A stretch of DNA of 64,000 nt from Pontibacillus salipaludis (GCF_014642405.1 NZ_BMIN01000002.1:248001-312000); one strand, 5' to 3'. Positions 27,990 to 38,573 are shown, numbered from the stretch's first letter. A program made the numbers and translations. The notes: generated from the sequence alone by a model not told the origin.

Positions 27990-28585
27990 TACGAATTGTC
28001 ATTGCAGAAGACCAGCGCATGATGCTCGGAGCCCTTGGTGCGCTTTTAGATCTTGAAGAAGGAATGGAAGTTGTAGGGCAGGCTAATAACGGTGAAGAAG
28101 CTTGTAAGCTCGTAAGGGAACAAAAGCCAGACGTGTGTATTATGGATATCGAAATGCCGATGAAAACCGGTTTGGATGCTGCTGAAGAATTAAAAGACGA
28201 GGATTGTAAGATCATTATTCTCACAACATTCGCAAGAGCCGGTTACTTCGAACGCGCACAAAAAGCAAGAGTAAGCGGCTATTTACTAAAAGATAGCCCA
28301 AGTGAAGAACTGGCTACTTCTATACGCAGAATCATGGATGGCCAACGCATATTTGCCCCAGAACTTGTGGACCTTGCCTACGGAAATGAGAACCCATTAA
28401 CCGAACGAGAAAAACAGGTCATGCAGCTTATGGCTGATGGGAAAAATACCAAGGATATCTCAAATGAACTTTATATCACTCCCGGTACAGTACGCAATTA
28501 TATCTCTGTGATTTTAGATAAGCTCGAAGTAAGCAACCGAATTGAAGCCATCGCACGTTTTAAGGAAAAAGGCTGGTTTAAATAA
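27986..28585 (+). CDS. desR: Response regulator DesR
   Basis: This 199-residue NarL/FixJ-type regulator has an acidic pocket EDQRMM, the phospho-acceptor Asp in VCIMDIEMP (near residue 54) and the conserved Lys in GYLLKDSP. A LuxR-type helix-turn-helix follows near 135-190 (LTEREKQVMQLMADGKN). The GTG start overlaps the desK stop by 4 bases behind GAGGAGG, so the pair is translationally coupled. It should activate des when phosphorylated by DesK at low temperature. Confidence 0.93.
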   Translation: MIRIVIAEDQRMMLGALGALLDLEEGMEVVGQANNGEEACKLVREQKPDVCIMDIEMPMKTGLDAAEELKDEDCKIIILTTFARAGYFERAQKARVSGYLLKDSPSEELATSIRRIMDGQRIFAPELVDLAYGNENPLTEREKQVMQLMADGKNTKDISNELYITPGTVRNYISVILDKLEVSNRIEAIARFKEKGWFK

Positions 28586-28616
28586 GATGGTTTTGTTTGT
28601 TGATTATTAGAGATAC

Positions 28617-29011
28617 GTTTCCGTTAGCTTTCATGGCGCGTAAGGTGGGCCTGGAAACCACTCGCTTTCCTGTGGGGAGCTGGTGAGCCTCCTCGACCGG
28701 CACAGCCGGTCTGCGGGGTCTCACCTAGGCTCTTCTGCCCACGGGAGTCTCGCAGTTTCCAGGCCCACCTTTTCTATATTTGGATGAACGGAAACAAGTC
28801 ATCTGAGAGAAACAGGGCCACCCGATGCGCTCGAGGGCCGTTATCCTATTTAAGCCAGGGCTTGCTCGGGGACGGCGAGACTCCCGCGGGAAAAGGAGCC
28901 TAGGGGAGACCCCACAGAGAGCGCCAGCGAACGAGGAGGCTTCCCAGCTCCCCGCAGGAAAGCGAGTTGTCCCCGAGCAAGCCCAACCACTCATCAAACG
29001 CAACGGCCCTC
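28617..29011. repeat. Paired MITE-like hairpin repeat, copy B
   Basis: Two units of 179 bp each lie back to back. B1 (28617-28795) has perfect ends GTTTCCGTT / AACGGAAAC, and B2 (28833-29011) has ends GAGGGCCGTT / AACGGCCCTC. The reverse complement of B1 matches the core of B2, so the units point in opposite directions. This is the best preserved copy and shares its left flank AGAGATA and left end with copy A. It fills most of the 572-bp gap between desR and the stress-protein gene. Confidence 0.85.
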
Positions 29012-29090
29012 TTTCCTGCTAAACTATCTCAGCTTCGAGTCCTCCGCATAAGGTAGCTTATGTGGAATAGGCTAGCAATAGTGGCGATAT

Positions 29091-29130
29091 AAAGAGGAGA
29101 CCTCCCATGATGGTGGGAGGTCTCCTCTTT
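29091..29130. terminator. Terminator downstream of the Usp gene
   Basis: A perfect 17-bp stem AAAGAGGAGACCTCCCA and its complement with a 6-nt loop. T runs exist on both strands; it serves the minus-strand universal stress protein gene. Confidence 0.85.
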
Positions 29131-29157
29131 ATTTAACCCGAATGTACTCCATCACTC

Positions 29158-29592
29158 TTACTTCATAACGAGGACGGGACAAGTAGCATGCTGGACAATG
29201 TTATTACTGACACTGCCAAGAATCATCTTCTTCACATTACCAAAGCCACGATTACCGACGATAATCAAATCCATGTTACGTTCTTTGGCATAATCACAAA
29301 TTCGTGCACCTGCATTTTTTTCAACCTTACCAACGATGACATCGGTGATTACCTCTACGCCCTCTTCTTTCATTTCTTCTTTGAGGCGATTCATATCGGT
29401 ACGGTATTGTTCGGCTAATTCATTTCCGATGCTTTTAGACATTTGTGCATTGGTAAAAGGACCTGACGTGCGTACAACAGAAACGACGTGAATTTCTGCA
29501 TCTGGAGCATCAGCAGCCTGGCTTTTCGCCTCTTGTAACGCCTGTTTACTCATCGCACTACCATCATATGCTACGAGGATTTTCTTACGCAT
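29158..29592 (-). CDS. UspA-type universal stress protein
   Basis: This 144-residue single-domain Usp has the N-terminal ILVAYDGS strand and the C-terminal ATP-binding pattern GNRGFGNVKKMILGSVSNNIVQHATCPVLVMK-type, of which the G-2x-G-9x-G-S core is visible (GNRGFG ... GSVS). It is expected to bind ATP and act in stress survival. The ATG at 29592 has GGAGAGGG at good spacing; a TTG six bases earlier is less likely. The gene is alone. Confidence 0.92.
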   Translation of the reverse strand: MRKKILVAYDGSAMSKQALQEAKSQAADAPDAEIHVVSVVRTSGPFTNAQMSKSIGNELAEQYRTDMNRLKEEMKEEGVEVITDVIVGKVEKNAGARICDYAKERNMDLIIVGNRGFGNVKKMILGSVSNNIVQHATCPVLVMK

Positions 29593-29730
29593 GATCAACC
29601 CTCTCCTTTGCCATAGAGTGTGTGTTTATACTTATATTTTAACATATTTTATCAGACTATTCAGAGTGAAAAGTCTTCTCTAATCGGTTCTTTACCCCCT
29701 GTTTCGCCTCAGAGAGATCAACGTCTATAC

Positions 29731-29766
29731 AAAAACCGTTCAAAGCGACGCCCTTGAACGGTTTTT
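29731..29766. terminator. Terminator downstream of the DEAD-box gene
   Basis: Arms AAAAACCGTTCAA / TTGAACGGTTTTT with a 10-nt loop; T runs occur in both directions. It lies about 40 bp after the helicase stop codon. Confidence 0.85.
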
Positions 29767-29802
29767 TTACATGGCTTGATTTTATTTCTATAAGAAGATT
29801 AG

Positions 29803-30900
29803 TTAGAGCTGCTTTCTCTTAAGTTTTTGGGATATCCCTTTTTCAATTGCAGCAAGCATCTGTTGATCTTTAGGAGCAGTAAACGTAATGGCAACACCGT
29901 CATCACCGGCACGTCCTGTCCTTCCAATCCTATGAATGTAACTCTCAACATCTTGAGGAATGTCATAGTTATAGACGTGTGTTACGCCTTCAACATCTAA
30001 ACCTCTTGAAGCCACATCTGTCGCTACTAGTAATTGAACCTTTGCTTCTCGGAACTGTTCCATTACTTTCTCTCGCTTCTTTTGAGAGAGGTCTCCGTGC
30101 AATTCATCAACCTGATACCCCATCGCTTTTAACTCACCGTAAAGTTTACTCACCCGTCTCTTTGTTCGGCAAAAGACAATTCCTAAGAAAGGTTGCGTTT
30201 CTTTAACAACCTTTCTTAACGCTTCTTGTTTTTTACGATCCGTCGTCTCTACCACAAATTGTTCAATTTCTTCTACCGTTCGTCCTTTAGTTTGAATACG
30301 AACTTGTTTAGGGTGACGCATAAACTTGTATGCTAATTTGTTAATATCAGATGGAAGGGTCGCAGAAAATAGCGCCATTTGTTTCACGTTTGGTGTGCTA
30401 CGCACAATTGTTTCAACATCTTCAAAGAAACCAAAATGAAGCATCTGATCCGCTTCATCTAATACAAGAGAGGAAACGTTCGATAGATCAATTGTTCCTC
30501 TGCGCATATGATCTAACAGGCGCCCTGGTGTACCAATGACAACCTGAGTTTTATCTAGTTTTTTTACTTGCTGCTGTACATCTTTACCGCCATATACAGC
30601 AAGCACACTAACCTCTTCAGAGAGTCGTTCTAACTCAGCTGTCAACTGAAGAGCCAATTCCCTCGTAGGCGCGACAATAAGAGCCTGTACACTGGGATCT
30701 TCTATATGAATCTTCTCGAGCAAAGGTAGTAAAAAGCCATAGGTCTTACCAGAACCAGTTTGAGCTTGAGCAATCACGTCATGACCCTCTAATATCAAAG
30801 GGATGACTTCCGATTGAATATCAGTTGGAGCTGTAATCCCCATTTCTTTCAATCGCATTATATTCTTTTCATTTAAGTTAAATTGGTTAAAACTATTCAA
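29803..30900 (-). CDS. DEAD-box RNA helicase, short YfmL-like form
   Basis: This 365-residue protein consists of the two RecA-like helicase domains with no C-terminal RNA-binding extension. Visible motifs are AQTGSGKT (motif I, near 45), PTRELA (Ia), TPGR (Ib), DEAD (II, near 148), SAT (III), and VATDVASRGLDVEGV and HRIGRTGRAG (V-VI, near 290-330). The compact length is close to Bacillus YfmL, a helicase linked to ribosome assembly; that link is inferred from size. It is probably monocistronic. Confidence 0.88.
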   Translation of the reverse strand: MNSFNQFNLNEKNIMRLKEMGITAPTDIQSEVIPLILEGHDVIAQAQTGSGKTYGFLLPLLEKIHIEDPSVQALIVAPTRELALQLTAELERLSEEVSVLAVYGGKDVQQQVKKLDKTQVVIGTPGRLLDHMRRGTIDLSNVSSLVLDEADQMLHFGFFEDVETIVRSTPNVKQMALFSATLPSDINKLAYKFMRHPKQVRIQTKGRTVEEIEQFVVETTDRKKQEALRKVVKETQPFLGIVFCRTKRRVSKLYGELKAMGYQVDELHGDLSQKKREKVMEQFREAKVQLLVATDVASRGLDVEGVTHVYNYDIPQDVESYIHRIGRTGRAGDDGVAITFTAPKDQQMLAAIEKGISQKLKRKQL

Positions 30901-31291
30901 AGGCGTATCCTCTTTCTTTATTTCATCGTATTCTTCTATTGTATCACTCTCTAAGAATACATATATACATTTTCTTATAGCGAAAGCGTTCTAATACTAT
31001 AAGACATAGGTAAAAAGAGTACGAGTAACGCGTACTCTTTCCCTCTACGACCCTCCCTCGTTACATCTATATTCACTATGGCATCTTAGTCCGTGCAGAC
31101 GCCTTCTTCTCCCTTATATTCCTCCTCCCTCATCCTAATGGAATCATACCTTCTAGATTATCTATTTTAAACGCTCCATTCCCCCCTTGATAAAGCGTAA
31201 ATGAGCCTTAGAAAATGATCGTATTCCAACCCCTTCCTTTGAAGTAAATTATCCACTCAAATACTTGGTCAATGACGGCAAAGTCCACCTG
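30901..31291. other. Gap upstream of the DEAD-box gene
   Basis: The gap holds a hairpin AAAGAGTACG / CGTACTCTTT at 31014-31040, followed on the minus strand by five T, a likely terminator for the small gene at 31292. No coding region with a ribosome binding site was seen in the rest. Confidence 0.5.
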
Positions 31292-31606
31292 TCATTGAGA
31301 AACACATGGCAACTCATTAAAACTTGACCGAACCCTGACCAAATACACGATAAGCTCGTCGATTTTCCCTCTCGGACTCCCCCTAGCCTTACACCAAAAC
31401 TCTTTGGTCTGACATAAACGCTTCATCGATCGGTAATCAAGAACTCCATTTCTTCCCTTATTTCCACTTAACCGAACATTCTTGTGTGAAAATCCTTCGA
31501 TCGACACATTTACAGGGAATACATTTGAAACCGTTACAGCTTTCACAACCGAAGCTAAGCTCAACACCCACAGCATACTCCAAACCATAGCACCCATTTT
31601 CTTCAT
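31292..31606 (-). CDS. Small secreted hypothetical protein
   Basis: This is a 104-residue frame with a strong ribosome binding site (AGGAGGAG) 6 bp before the ATG. The first 23 residues look like a signal peptide: basic start MKKMG, hydrophobic core, then VVKA. After it the protein has one cysteine pair region (LCQTKEFWC) and no family I recognise. The C-terminal third is low in secondary-structure signal and may be out of the ancestral frame. It is isolated from its neighbours, so it may be a real small secreted protein or a decaying gene. Confidence 0.4.
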   Translation of the reverse strand: MKKMGAMVWSMLWVLSLASVVKAVTVSNVFPVNVSIEGFSHKNVRLSGNKGRNGVLDYRSMKRLCQTKEFWCKARGSPRGKIDELIVYLVRVRSSFNELPCVSQ

Positions 31607-32105
31607 CTTGCATCTCCTCCTGTATAATCATTGTGTTTCATTTTCCTATGCCTATTAAATTGGACGAAACCTCTCTATTTCCTTTTTGATTCGTTCTTCA
31701 AATAACGGCAACGTTTTACAGTATGGCTACAATTGTCGTCGTTCCAGTAAGAATCATAGTCAGAGTCGACTTCACAAGTGCTAACTCTCTTTGATCCGAC
31801 ATGATTTTAATGGTACAGATTCAATAAAAAATCTTACTCATAAAAGAGAAATATAAAAAATTACAGGAGGAATTGATAGCTAGACTTTAAAATCCACAAA
31901 CGATTTACTGTTCACCAACATTTAGGCACTAGAGAACAAGGTCATGATTTTATAAGCAACCATATACACCTCTAAAATGAATACGCAACCAAATGCCTAA
32001 CTACTTGCCGTTCCTTTGGTCTATTTTTGGAAAGTTGGTGCTAACCTCCCTCAATTGTCCATATAGTTTAGGGTTTTGAGTCTACTTACAGAGAGGAGAT
32101 CGCTC
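31607..32105. other. Gap between small secreted gene and lipase
   Basis: This is A+T-rich sequence with no convincing gene. A 28-codon minus-strand frame at 31716-31802 lacks a ribosome binding site. The lipase promoter should lie in the last 100 bases, but I could not fix -10/-35 boxes. Confidence 0.4.
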
Positions 32106-33617
32106 ATGAAAAAAGGAATGCGTCTGTTGATTCTTCTAGCTTTGTTTGTTCTCATGTTGCCTTCAATTACTATGGCTGGGTCTTTAAAAGAAGGAGGTGT
32201 AGCTGGTACACCTGGGGAATGGTGGATTGGTGAATCTCCTTCCTCGATTACTTCTTCCAAGCACCCCATTCTGTTTGTTCATGGCTTAAATAGTTCATCA
32301 ACTACATGGACGAACAATAATGATATGGATGAAACCGCCTTTGCAGCTGGATATGAAACATCCTTCATTGACCTCTATCCAACAAAGAATATGTGGGATA
32401 ACGGTGCTATGCTTGCCCAAAAAATCAAAGAGATCTCAGACCATTTTGGAGAAAAAGTAGTTGTCGTCGCTCATAGCAAAGGAGGGATCGATACACAGGC
32501 AGCTCTCGTACATTACGGAGCAGACCCTTATGTAGAGAGGGTCATCACTCTTTCTTCCCCTCACTATGGCTCGCAGCTAGCTGATTTAGCTTACAGCAGT
32601 TGGGCAGGTTGGCTATCTGGAATTCTTGGAAGCAAAAACGATGCCACCTATTCCCTACAAACAGGTTATATGGATTACTACCGTTCTGTAACAGATGATC
32701 ACCCCAACGTACTTCATACCCCCATCTATACTCTAGGTGGAACAAAGTGGGGAAGTTTTGGAAGTTCACTTTACTGGGGCGGACTATACTTAAGCGCTTA
32801 CGGTAGTAACGATGGGGCTGTAACCGTAAAGAGTTCACGCCTCCCCTATGCTACCGAAATTAAAGTCGGCAATTGGAATCATACGACCATCAAAGAGGGC
32901 TCCTCTACCTTCTCCCTCTTTGAGGACTATTTAAGCGAAAGTGTGTATTCATTTGCTAACTTTCAAGCTAAGGCTATGGGCATCGAAGAGGGGAACACAA
33001 GAGACTCTGAACAGAATGTGAATAGCTATATCCATGGCGGCTCTTATAAGGGCACCACTCAAGAAACCATTGTAGTAGAGCCGGATGTCGATGCTATTAC
33101 AATTGATTGGATCAGTGACCAACCAGAAACTACAATTCATTTGACTTCTCCAAATGGGAAAGCTCACACTACTTTTAGCGTAGATAAAGATGAGACAGAA
33201 TATCTGAACGGCGCCTATCACCATTCAACTACAATAAAAAATCCTACATCAGGGAAATGGACCCTGCTAGCAGAAAATAAGCGAACGGAACACTTTTTGT
33301 TGGACGTTACTTACACTAGTCCGCTTAACACCTTCCTTACTACTACTATCAATAACGGAACGGTCCACATCAACTCAAAAGACCATAAAATAAAAGTAAA
33401 GGCGGATATGACCGTTTCCTATTACAAAAAAGGAAAGCTGAAAGAAGTGAAAGTGAATAACAACATGTCTAAAAACTCTTATAGACTGCCAAATCTCGGA
33501 GAAGGAATTTATAATATGACAGTAAATATGAAGGGGACAGTGGACCAACATCCTTTTGAGAGAACAATGGTTCAATCCGTTTATGTGGATAAAAACGGGC
33601 AGTTATTTGGACATTAA
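32106..33617 (+). CDS. Secreted alpha/beta-hydrolase lipase/esterase
   Basis: This 503-residue secreted protein has a signal peptide (about 1-25, ending at SITMAG). The lipase fold begins with HPILFVHGLNSSS, which gives the oxyanion-hole region near residue 60. The nucleophile serine is in VVAHSKGG near 124. It likely hydrolyses lipid esters outside the cell. The C-terminal part (about 300-503) is beta-rich and resembles a pre-peptidase-type secretion domain. The ATG at 32106 follows GAGAGGAG; a start 30 bases upstream has none. It is flanked by a terminator downstream. Confidence 0.85.
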   Translation: MKKGMRLLILLALFVLMLPSITMAGSLKEGGVAGTPGEWWIGESPSSITSSKHPILFVHGLNSSSTTWTNNNDMDETAFAAGYETSFIDLYPTKNMWDNGAMLAQKIKEISDHFGEKVVVVAHSKGGIDTQAALVHYGADPYVERVITLSSPHYGSQLADLAYSSWAGWLSGILGSKNDATYSLQTGYMDYYRSVTDDHPNVLHTPIYTLGGTKWGSFGSSLYWGGLYLSAYGSNDGAVTVKSSRLPYATEIKVGNWNHTTIKEGSSTFSLFEDYLSESVYSFANFQAKAMGIEEGNTRDSEQNVNSYIHGGSYKGTTQETIVVEPDVDAITIDWISDQPETTIHLTSPNGKAHTTFSVDKDETEYLNGAYHHSTTIKNPTSGKWTLLAENKRTEHFLLDVTYTSPLNTFLTTTINNGTVHINSKDHKIKVKADMTVSYYKKGKLKEVKVNNNMSKNSYRLPNLGEGIYNMTVNMKGTVDQHPFERTMVQSVYVDKNGQLFGH

Positions 33618-33637
33618 CCCCTATCTATTTTATGATG

Positions 33638-33674
33638 AAAACGCCTGCTCCTTTAAAGTGAGCAGGCGTTTTTT
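33638..33674 (+). terminator. Intrinsic terminator of the lipase gene
   Basis: AAAACGCCTGCTC / GAGCAGGCGTTTT stem with a 9-nt loop followed by T. Confidence 0.88.
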
Positions 33675-33874
33675 CACATGCATATCCATACTGATTTCTG
33701 TACAAAATAGAATGCTCAGACGTTTAGCAGGGCACTAGAGTAGGTAAGAATATAAGTATGAGAATGATAATCGAACTTTTCCATTCCAACACAAAATAAC
33801 GTATTCTTTTCAGAACTATTTTCCGCAAAAGATCCTTTTAGAGCATATTAAAAGCTTAAATATGCCTTAACAGC

Positions 33875-33928
33875 TTGACAAATTTACTAATGTATATAAT
33901 AATAGTTTTTGAATTATAATGATTTTAA
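33875..33928 (+). promoter_or_regulatory. ahpCF promoter with PerR box
   Basis: A -35 box TTGACA (33875-33880) is followed by a TATATAATAAT stretch that holds the -10. Right after it TTATAATGATTTTAA (33914-33928) matches the PerR box TTATAATNATTATAA at all but one base. Peroxide should therefore relieve repression of ahpCF. Nothing else is evident in 33675-33966. Confidence 0.8.
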
Positions 33929-33966
33929 ATTAATAATTTTTACACAAAACAGAGGAGGATTTTTTC

Positions 33967-34530
33967 ATGTCATTAATCGGTACTGAAGTACAACCATTCA
34001 ACGCAAAAGCATTCAAAAACGGTGAATTCGTTGATGTAACAGAAGAAAACTTTAAAGGTCAGTGGAGCGTTGTTTGCTTCTACCCTGCAGACTTTTCATT
34101 CGTTTGCCCAACTGAACTTGAAGACCTTCAAAACGAATACGCTGCACTTCAAGAACTAGGTGCTGAAGTATACTCTGTTTCTACAGATACTCACTTCGTT
34201 CACAAAGGTTGGCACGATAGCTCAGAAAAGATTAACAAGATCACTTATACAATGATCGGTGACCCTTCTCAAAAAATCTCCCGTAACTTTGAAGTATTAA
34301 ACGAAGAAGAAGGTCTTGCGGATCGCGGTACTTTCATCATCGACCCAGATGGCGTTATCCAAACTGTAGAAATTAATGCAGGCGGTATTGGTCGCGACGC
34401 AAGTAACTTAGTAGGTAAAATCAGAGCAGCTCAATACGTTCGTCAGAATCCAGGCGAAGTTTGCCCAGCTAAATGGGAAGAAGGTTCTGAAACTCTAACA
34501 CCAAGCCTAGATCTAGTAGGTAAAATCTAA
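33967..34530 (+). CDS. ahpC: Alkyl hydroperoxide reductase, peroxiredoxin subunit
   Basis: This 187-residue typical 2-Cys peroxiredoxin reduces H2O2 and organic peroxides. The peroxidatic cysteine is in FSFVCPTEL (near residue 47) and the resolving cysteine in GEVCPAKW (near 166). The ATG is preceded by AGAGGAGG. It is the first gene of ahpC-ahpF; AhpF regenerates it with NAD(P)H. A PerR box lies 40 bp upstream. Confidence 0.97.
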   Translation: MSLIGTEVQPFNAKAFKNGEFVDVTEENFKGQWSVVCFYPADFSFVCPTELEDLQNEYAALQELGAEVYSVSTDTHFVHKGWHDSSEKINKITYTMIGDPSQKISRNFEVLNEEEGLADRGTFIIDPDGVIQTVEINAGGIGRDASNLVGKIRAAQYVRQNPGEVCPAKWEEGSETLTPSLDLVGKI

Positions 34531-34543
34531 AGGAGTGCACAAT

Positions 34544-36073
34544 ATGCTTGAAGCAGATATTAAAGCTCAATTAAACCAATATCTAGAACTATTGGAAAGC
34601 GATATCGTGCTTAAAGTTAGTGCAGGTTCTGATAAAGTATCAAAAGACATGCTAGCTCTTGTTGAAGAGCTAGCTTCTATGTCTTCTAAGATTACATTCG
34701 AGGAAGCACAATTATCCAGAACGCCTAGCTTTAGTGTGAATCGCGTCGGAGAAGATACTGGAGTTACGTTCGCAGGTATTCCTCTTGGACATGAATTTAC
34801 TTCTTTAGTACTTGCTCTTCTACAAGTTAGTGGCAGAGCACCTAAGGTTGACCAAAGCGTTATTGATCAAGTTAAGAATATTAAAGGTGAATATCACTTT
34901 GAAACCTATGTTAGCTTAAGCTGTCATAATTGTCCTGATGTCGTACAAGCGGTAAACATGATGAGTGTTTTAAACCCAGGCATTACGCATACAATGATTG
35001 ACGGTGCAGCATTTAAAGAAGAAGCTGAAAGCAAAAACGTTATGGCTGTTCCTTCCTTGCATCTTAACGGAGAATTCTTGAGCGGTGGCCGCATGACGCT
35101 AGAAGAAATCTTAGACAAGATTGTTGAAGGCCCTAGCGCTGAAGAGTTCAGCAATAAAGACCCATATGATGTATTAGTTGTCGGTGGCGGCCCAGCTGGT
35201 GCGAGTGCAGCAATTTATGCAGCGCGTAAGGGAATTCGCACAGGGATCGTAGCTGAACGTTTTGGTGGTCAAGTACTAGACACGATGAGTATTGAAAACT
35301 TCATTAGTGTTTCTAGCACAGAAGGACCGAAGCTTGCTGCTAGTCTTGAAGAACACGTAAAGGATTACGACATTGATGTAATGAATCTTCAACGTGCAAG
35401 CCGCTTAGAGAAGAACGACGGTATGTTCGAGCTTGAGCTTGATAACGGTGGCGTTCTTAAGAGTAAGAGTGTAATCATCTCGACTGGTGCTCGCTGGCGT
35501 CAAGTTGGCGTACCGGGCGAAGAAGAGTTCAAAAATAAAGGTGTTGCGTACTGTCCACACTGTGATGGTCCATTATTCGAAGGTAAAGACGTAGCTGTAA
35601 TTGGTGGAGGTAACTCCGGTATAGAAGCAGCTATTGACCTAGCTGGAATTGTTAAGCATGTGACAGTTCTTGAATTTGCTTCAGAACTTAAAGCTGATAA
35701 AGTCTTACAAGACCGCGCAAATAGTCTTCCGAATGTAACCATTCACACAAATGCACAAACAACAGAAATTACAGGTGACGCTAACGTAAATGGCATTACG
35801 TATGTGGACCGGGAAACGGGCCAAGAGAACCACGTGAAGCTTGAAGGCGTGTTCGTTCAAATCGGACTTGTTCCGAATACAGAATGGTTAGATGATTCTG
35901 TTGAACGTAACCAAATTGGTGAAATTGTTGTCGATAAACACAATGCCACGAACGTACCTGGACTGTTTGCTGCTGGTGATGTGACAGACGTTCCAAATAA
36001 TCAAATCATTATCTCAATGGGTACAGGAGCAAATGCTTCATTAGGTGCATTTGATTACCTGATTCGCAACTAA
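34544..36073 (+). CDS. ahpF: Alkyl hydroperoxide reductase, flavoprotein subunit
   Basis: This 509-residue NADH-dependent reductase feeds electrons to AhpC. The N-terminal thioredoxin-like half holds the redox pair in SCHNCPD (near 128). The FAD site is [14 protein letters not shown] (near 208), the second redox pair is in YCPHCDGP (near 338), and the NAD site is [14 protein letters not shown]. The ATG at 34544 follows AAAGGAGTG; a GTG nine bases upstream sits inside that site. It follows ahpC after 13 bases. Confidence 0.96.
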   Translation: MLEADIKAQLNQYLELLESDIVLKVSAGSDKVSKDMLALVEELASMSSKITFEEAQLSRTPSFSVNRVGEDTGVTFAGIPLGHEFTSLVLALLQVSGRAPKVDQSVIDQVKNIKGEYHFETYVSLSCHNCPDVVQAVNMMSVLNPGITHTMIDGAAFKEEAESKNVMAVPSLHLNGEFLSGGRMTLEEILDKIVEGPSAEEFSNKDPYDVLVVGGGPAGASAAIYAARKGIRTGIVAERFGGQVLDTMSIENFISVSSTEGPKLAASLEEHVKDYDIDVMNLQRASRLEKNDGMFELELDNGGVLKSKSVIISTGARWRQVGVPGEEEFKNKGVAYCPHCDGPLFEGKDVAVIGGGNSGIEAAIDLAGIVKHVTVLEFASELKADKVLQDRANSLPNVTIHTNAQTTEITGDANVNGITYVDRETGQENHVKLEGVFVQIGLVPNTEWLDDSVERNQIGEIVVDKHNATNVPGLFAAGDVTDVPNNQIIISMGTGANASLGAFDYLIRN

Positions 36074-36084
36074 TAATGATCAAT

Positions 36085-36122
36085 AAAAAAGTCGCTACTC
36101 CTACACGAGTAGCGACTTTTTT
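36085..36122. terminator. Bidirectional terminator between ahpF and mqo
   Basis: AAAAAAGTCGCTACTC / GAGTAGCGACTTTTTT stem with a 6-nt loop; T runs both ways between convergent genes. Confidence 0.88.
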
Positions 36123-36163
36123 TATAACAACTGGATTCAAAATCATAACCTAACTGGTATCTT

Positions 36164-37702
36164 CTAAGATGTCTTGCTGATTTCGCTTTCATTTGTTGAA
36201 AGATAACGTTGAAGAGGCTTTTTGTTTAACCCGAGCGCCTCATCAGTATTCTTATGAATTTCCTTAAGAAGCTCTGGATGCTCAGCTAATACAAGCCCAT
36301 AAGATGGAATCATCTCTTTTATCTTCGGTTCCCACTGTTTGATCTGTTGCGGGAAACATTTTTCCATTACCTCAAGCATAACGTGAACGGCTGTAGAAGC
36401 ACCCGGAGAAGCTCCAAGTAGCGCTGCAATTGAGCCATCTGAAGAACTGACTACTTCTGTACCGAACTGTAGAGTTCCTTTCCCGCTTGCATCTGTATCT
36501 TTAATGACTTGAACTCGTTGCCCCGCGACAGCTAAACTCCAATCCTCACTTTTGGCGTTTGGAATGAACTCTCTCAATTCTTCCATACGCTTTTCTTTTG
36601 AGGAGATTACTTGTTCGATCAAATACTTTGTTAGAGAAGCATTTTTCACACCTGCAGCTGTCATCGTTACAAGGTTATCCGATTTCACAGATGTAAATAG
36701 ATCAAGCAGTGAACCCGTTTTTAAGAACTTTGGAGAAAAGCCTGCGAACGGACCAAATAATAAGGACTGCTTATTGTCGATAAATCTTGTATCTAGATGA
36801 GGCACAGACATTGGAGGTGCCCCTACTTTTGCTTTCCCATATACTTTAGCGCGGTGCTCGGCAATCACTTCAGGATTATTACACACCATAAATAGCCCGC
36901 TTACAGGGAATCCACCAATATGTTTTGATTCAGGTATACCGGTCTTCTGCAATAGGTGAAGACTACCTCCGCCACCACCAATAAAGACAAAGTTAGTTAT
37001 ATGATATTCAATACGTGCCTGCTCACGATCATACACTTTCACTTCCCATGTGCCGTCACTTAACCTCTTAATGTCCTCTACATTGTGTTTATAGTTGATC
37101 TCAAGATCTTTACTCTCTAGATGGTCAAACATTTTACGTGTAATCGTTCCGAAGTTTACATCTGTCCCAGAATCCATCTTCGTTGCTGCTACTGCCTCAT
37201 TTGATGAACGATCCCTCATCATAAGTGGCATCCATTCTGTTAATTGCTCCTTCTCATCGGAGAACTCCATCCCTTGAAACTGCGGATGAGCTGACATGGT
37301 TTGGTAGCGCTTTCTCAAGAATTCCACATTCTCTTTTCCTTGAACGAAACTCATATGTGGTAATGGCATGATGAATTCTTGTGGTTTCCGGATTCGGCCG
37401 TTGTTTACAAGATAAGACCAAAATTGTTTAGATACTTGAAATTGCTCATTTACTTTTATAGCTTTTGAAATATCAATGGAGCCATCTTCTTGTTCTTTTG
37501 TGTAATTAAGTTCACATAATGCAGCATGGCCCGTACCTGCATTATTCCATACATTCGAGCTTTCTTGCCCTGCACTATCCAACTTTTCAAACACTCTGAT
37601 TTTCCATTCTGGTACTAATTCTTTTAGCAAAGATCCCAATGTGGCACTCATAATGCCTGCACCAATTAAAATAACGTCAGTTTTCGCATAGTTTTTACTC
37701 AT
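36164..37702 (-). CDS. mqo: Malate:quinone oxidoreductase
   Basis: This 512-residue membrane-associated FAD enzyme oxidises malate to oxaloacetate and passes electrons to quinone. The FAD dinucleotide motif [14 protein letters not shown] begins at residue 10, and conserved [16 protein letters not shown] follows near 50. [16 protein letters not shown] lies near 247 and the C-terminal [10 protein letters not shown] near 425. Full length for the family. It is monocistronic, convergent with ahpF. Together with the malic enzyme at 59.5 kb it points to active malate use. Confidence 0.95.
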   Translation of the reverse strand: MSKNYAKTDVILIGAGIMSATLGSLLKELVPEWKIRVFEKLDSAGQESSNVWNNAGTGHAALCELNYTKEQEDGSIDISKAIKVNEQFQVSKQFWSYLVNNGRIRKPQEFIMPLPHMSFVQGKENVEFLRKRYQTMSAHPQFQGMEFSDEKEQLTEWMPLMMRDRSSNEAVAATKMDSGTDVNFGTITRKMFDHLESKDLEINYKHNVEDIKRLSDGTWEVKVYDREQARIEYHITNFVFIGGGGGSLHLLQKTGIPESKHIGGFPVSGLFMVCNNPEVIAEHRAKVYGKAKVGAPPMSVPHLDTRFIDNKQSLLFGPFAGFSPKFLKTGSLLDLFTSVKSDNLVTMTAAGVKNASLTKYLIEQVISSKEKRMEELREFIPNAKSEDWSLAVAGQRVQVIKDTDASGKGTLQFGTEVVSSSDGSIAALLGASPGASTAVHVMLEVMEKCFPQQIKQWEPKIKEMIPSYGLVLAEHPELLKEIHKNTDEALGLNKKPLQRYLSTNESEISKTS

Positions 37703-37967
37703 TAGCCTATACTCCCTATGTCTTGCAGAAAAAATATAGCTTATCCCCGCCCCCGGGGTGCTACACCTCTTCTAGTTATTTTCAATCTACTACTAGTGTA
37801 CCACTTTCCAAAAATATTGAAAATTACTTCTATTGCAACAGTATAGTATAACGACCATAAGTGAGTAGAGTAGATTACTTCCATTATGAACTTTTTTCAT
37901 CGGTAAGATACGGTTATATGTGAAAATAGTGGACATGAGTAACCGTATAAAAGTTTCAACGCTCCGA

Positions 37968-38411
37968 TCACTTATTACTATATGTGAGGCTATACACGAT
38001 TTCCCCATCTATTACTCGACCATCTGGTTTAAATCCCAGTTTTTCATACAAACTCTTAGCCTGATTGTTCTCAGGTTCAAAGCTTAAATAGATCACATGG
38101 TGCTTTTGATCCTGTTTTATCCTTTCAATTAGCTTCTTCATGGCAGCTTTCCCGTAGCCTTTCGACTGGTACCTAGCATCAATCATTAAGCGATAGATCC
38201 AGTATTCCTTATCCTCAAAATCTATGCAGTACATTGTAAACCCAACTAACAATTTATTGTGATAAATGCCTAAGCAAAGACACTCTGAAAAAGCTTTTGC
38301 TTGTGCAAGGGAGAATACATTTGGGGCTACAAATGATTGCTGCTCATCCGCTACACGCAAGTTAATTACATCAAAAAAATTGTGTCGATCTATATCTTTA
38401 AATTCGATCAT
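37968..38411 (-). CDS. GNAT family N-acetyltransferase (BltD-like)
   Basis: This 147-residue GNAT protein has the acetyl-CoA motif RYQSKGYGKAAMKKLI near residue 83 (pattern Q-x-x-G-x-G/A) and the C-terminal NNQAKSLYEKLGFKPDG. The N-terminal DIDRHNFFDVINLRV and length are like spermine/spermidine acetyltransferases such as BltD, but the substrate is inferred. A GAGGGGGATC site precedes the ATG. It is separate from the ABC transporter upstream on the other strand. Confidence 0.8.
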   Translation of the reverse strand: MIEFKDIDRHNFFDVINLRVADEQQSFVAPNVFSLAQAKAFSECLCLGIYHNKLLVGFTMYCIDFEDKEYWIYRLMIDARYQSKGYGKAAMKKLIERIKQDQKHHVIYLSFEPENNQAKSLYEKLGFKPDGRVIDGEIVYSLTYSNK

Positions 38412-38573
38412 AAGATCCCCCTCTGATAAAAAATAAACTCAATATATAGTTTATCATTGCAAGAACGAAACAATTTAAAAATTTTTCCAAATGTATGAAA
38501 CGAAAATTCTCGAACTACGTATAGGAGATAAAACATATATATGGAACAGATGAAGCAGAAAGGAGAATGAACA

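Noticed and set aside
28725-29003. Long frames inside repeat copy B, and similar ones in copies A (20144-20383) and C (40827-41123)
   Set aside because: They follow the G+C-rich palindromes on both strands, lack ribosome binding sites and give Arg/Ser/Pro-rich nonsense.
31716-31802. 28-codon minus-strand frame MSDQRELALVKSTL
   Set aside because: Short, no ribosome binding site, and no context; might be a remnant but cannot be supported.
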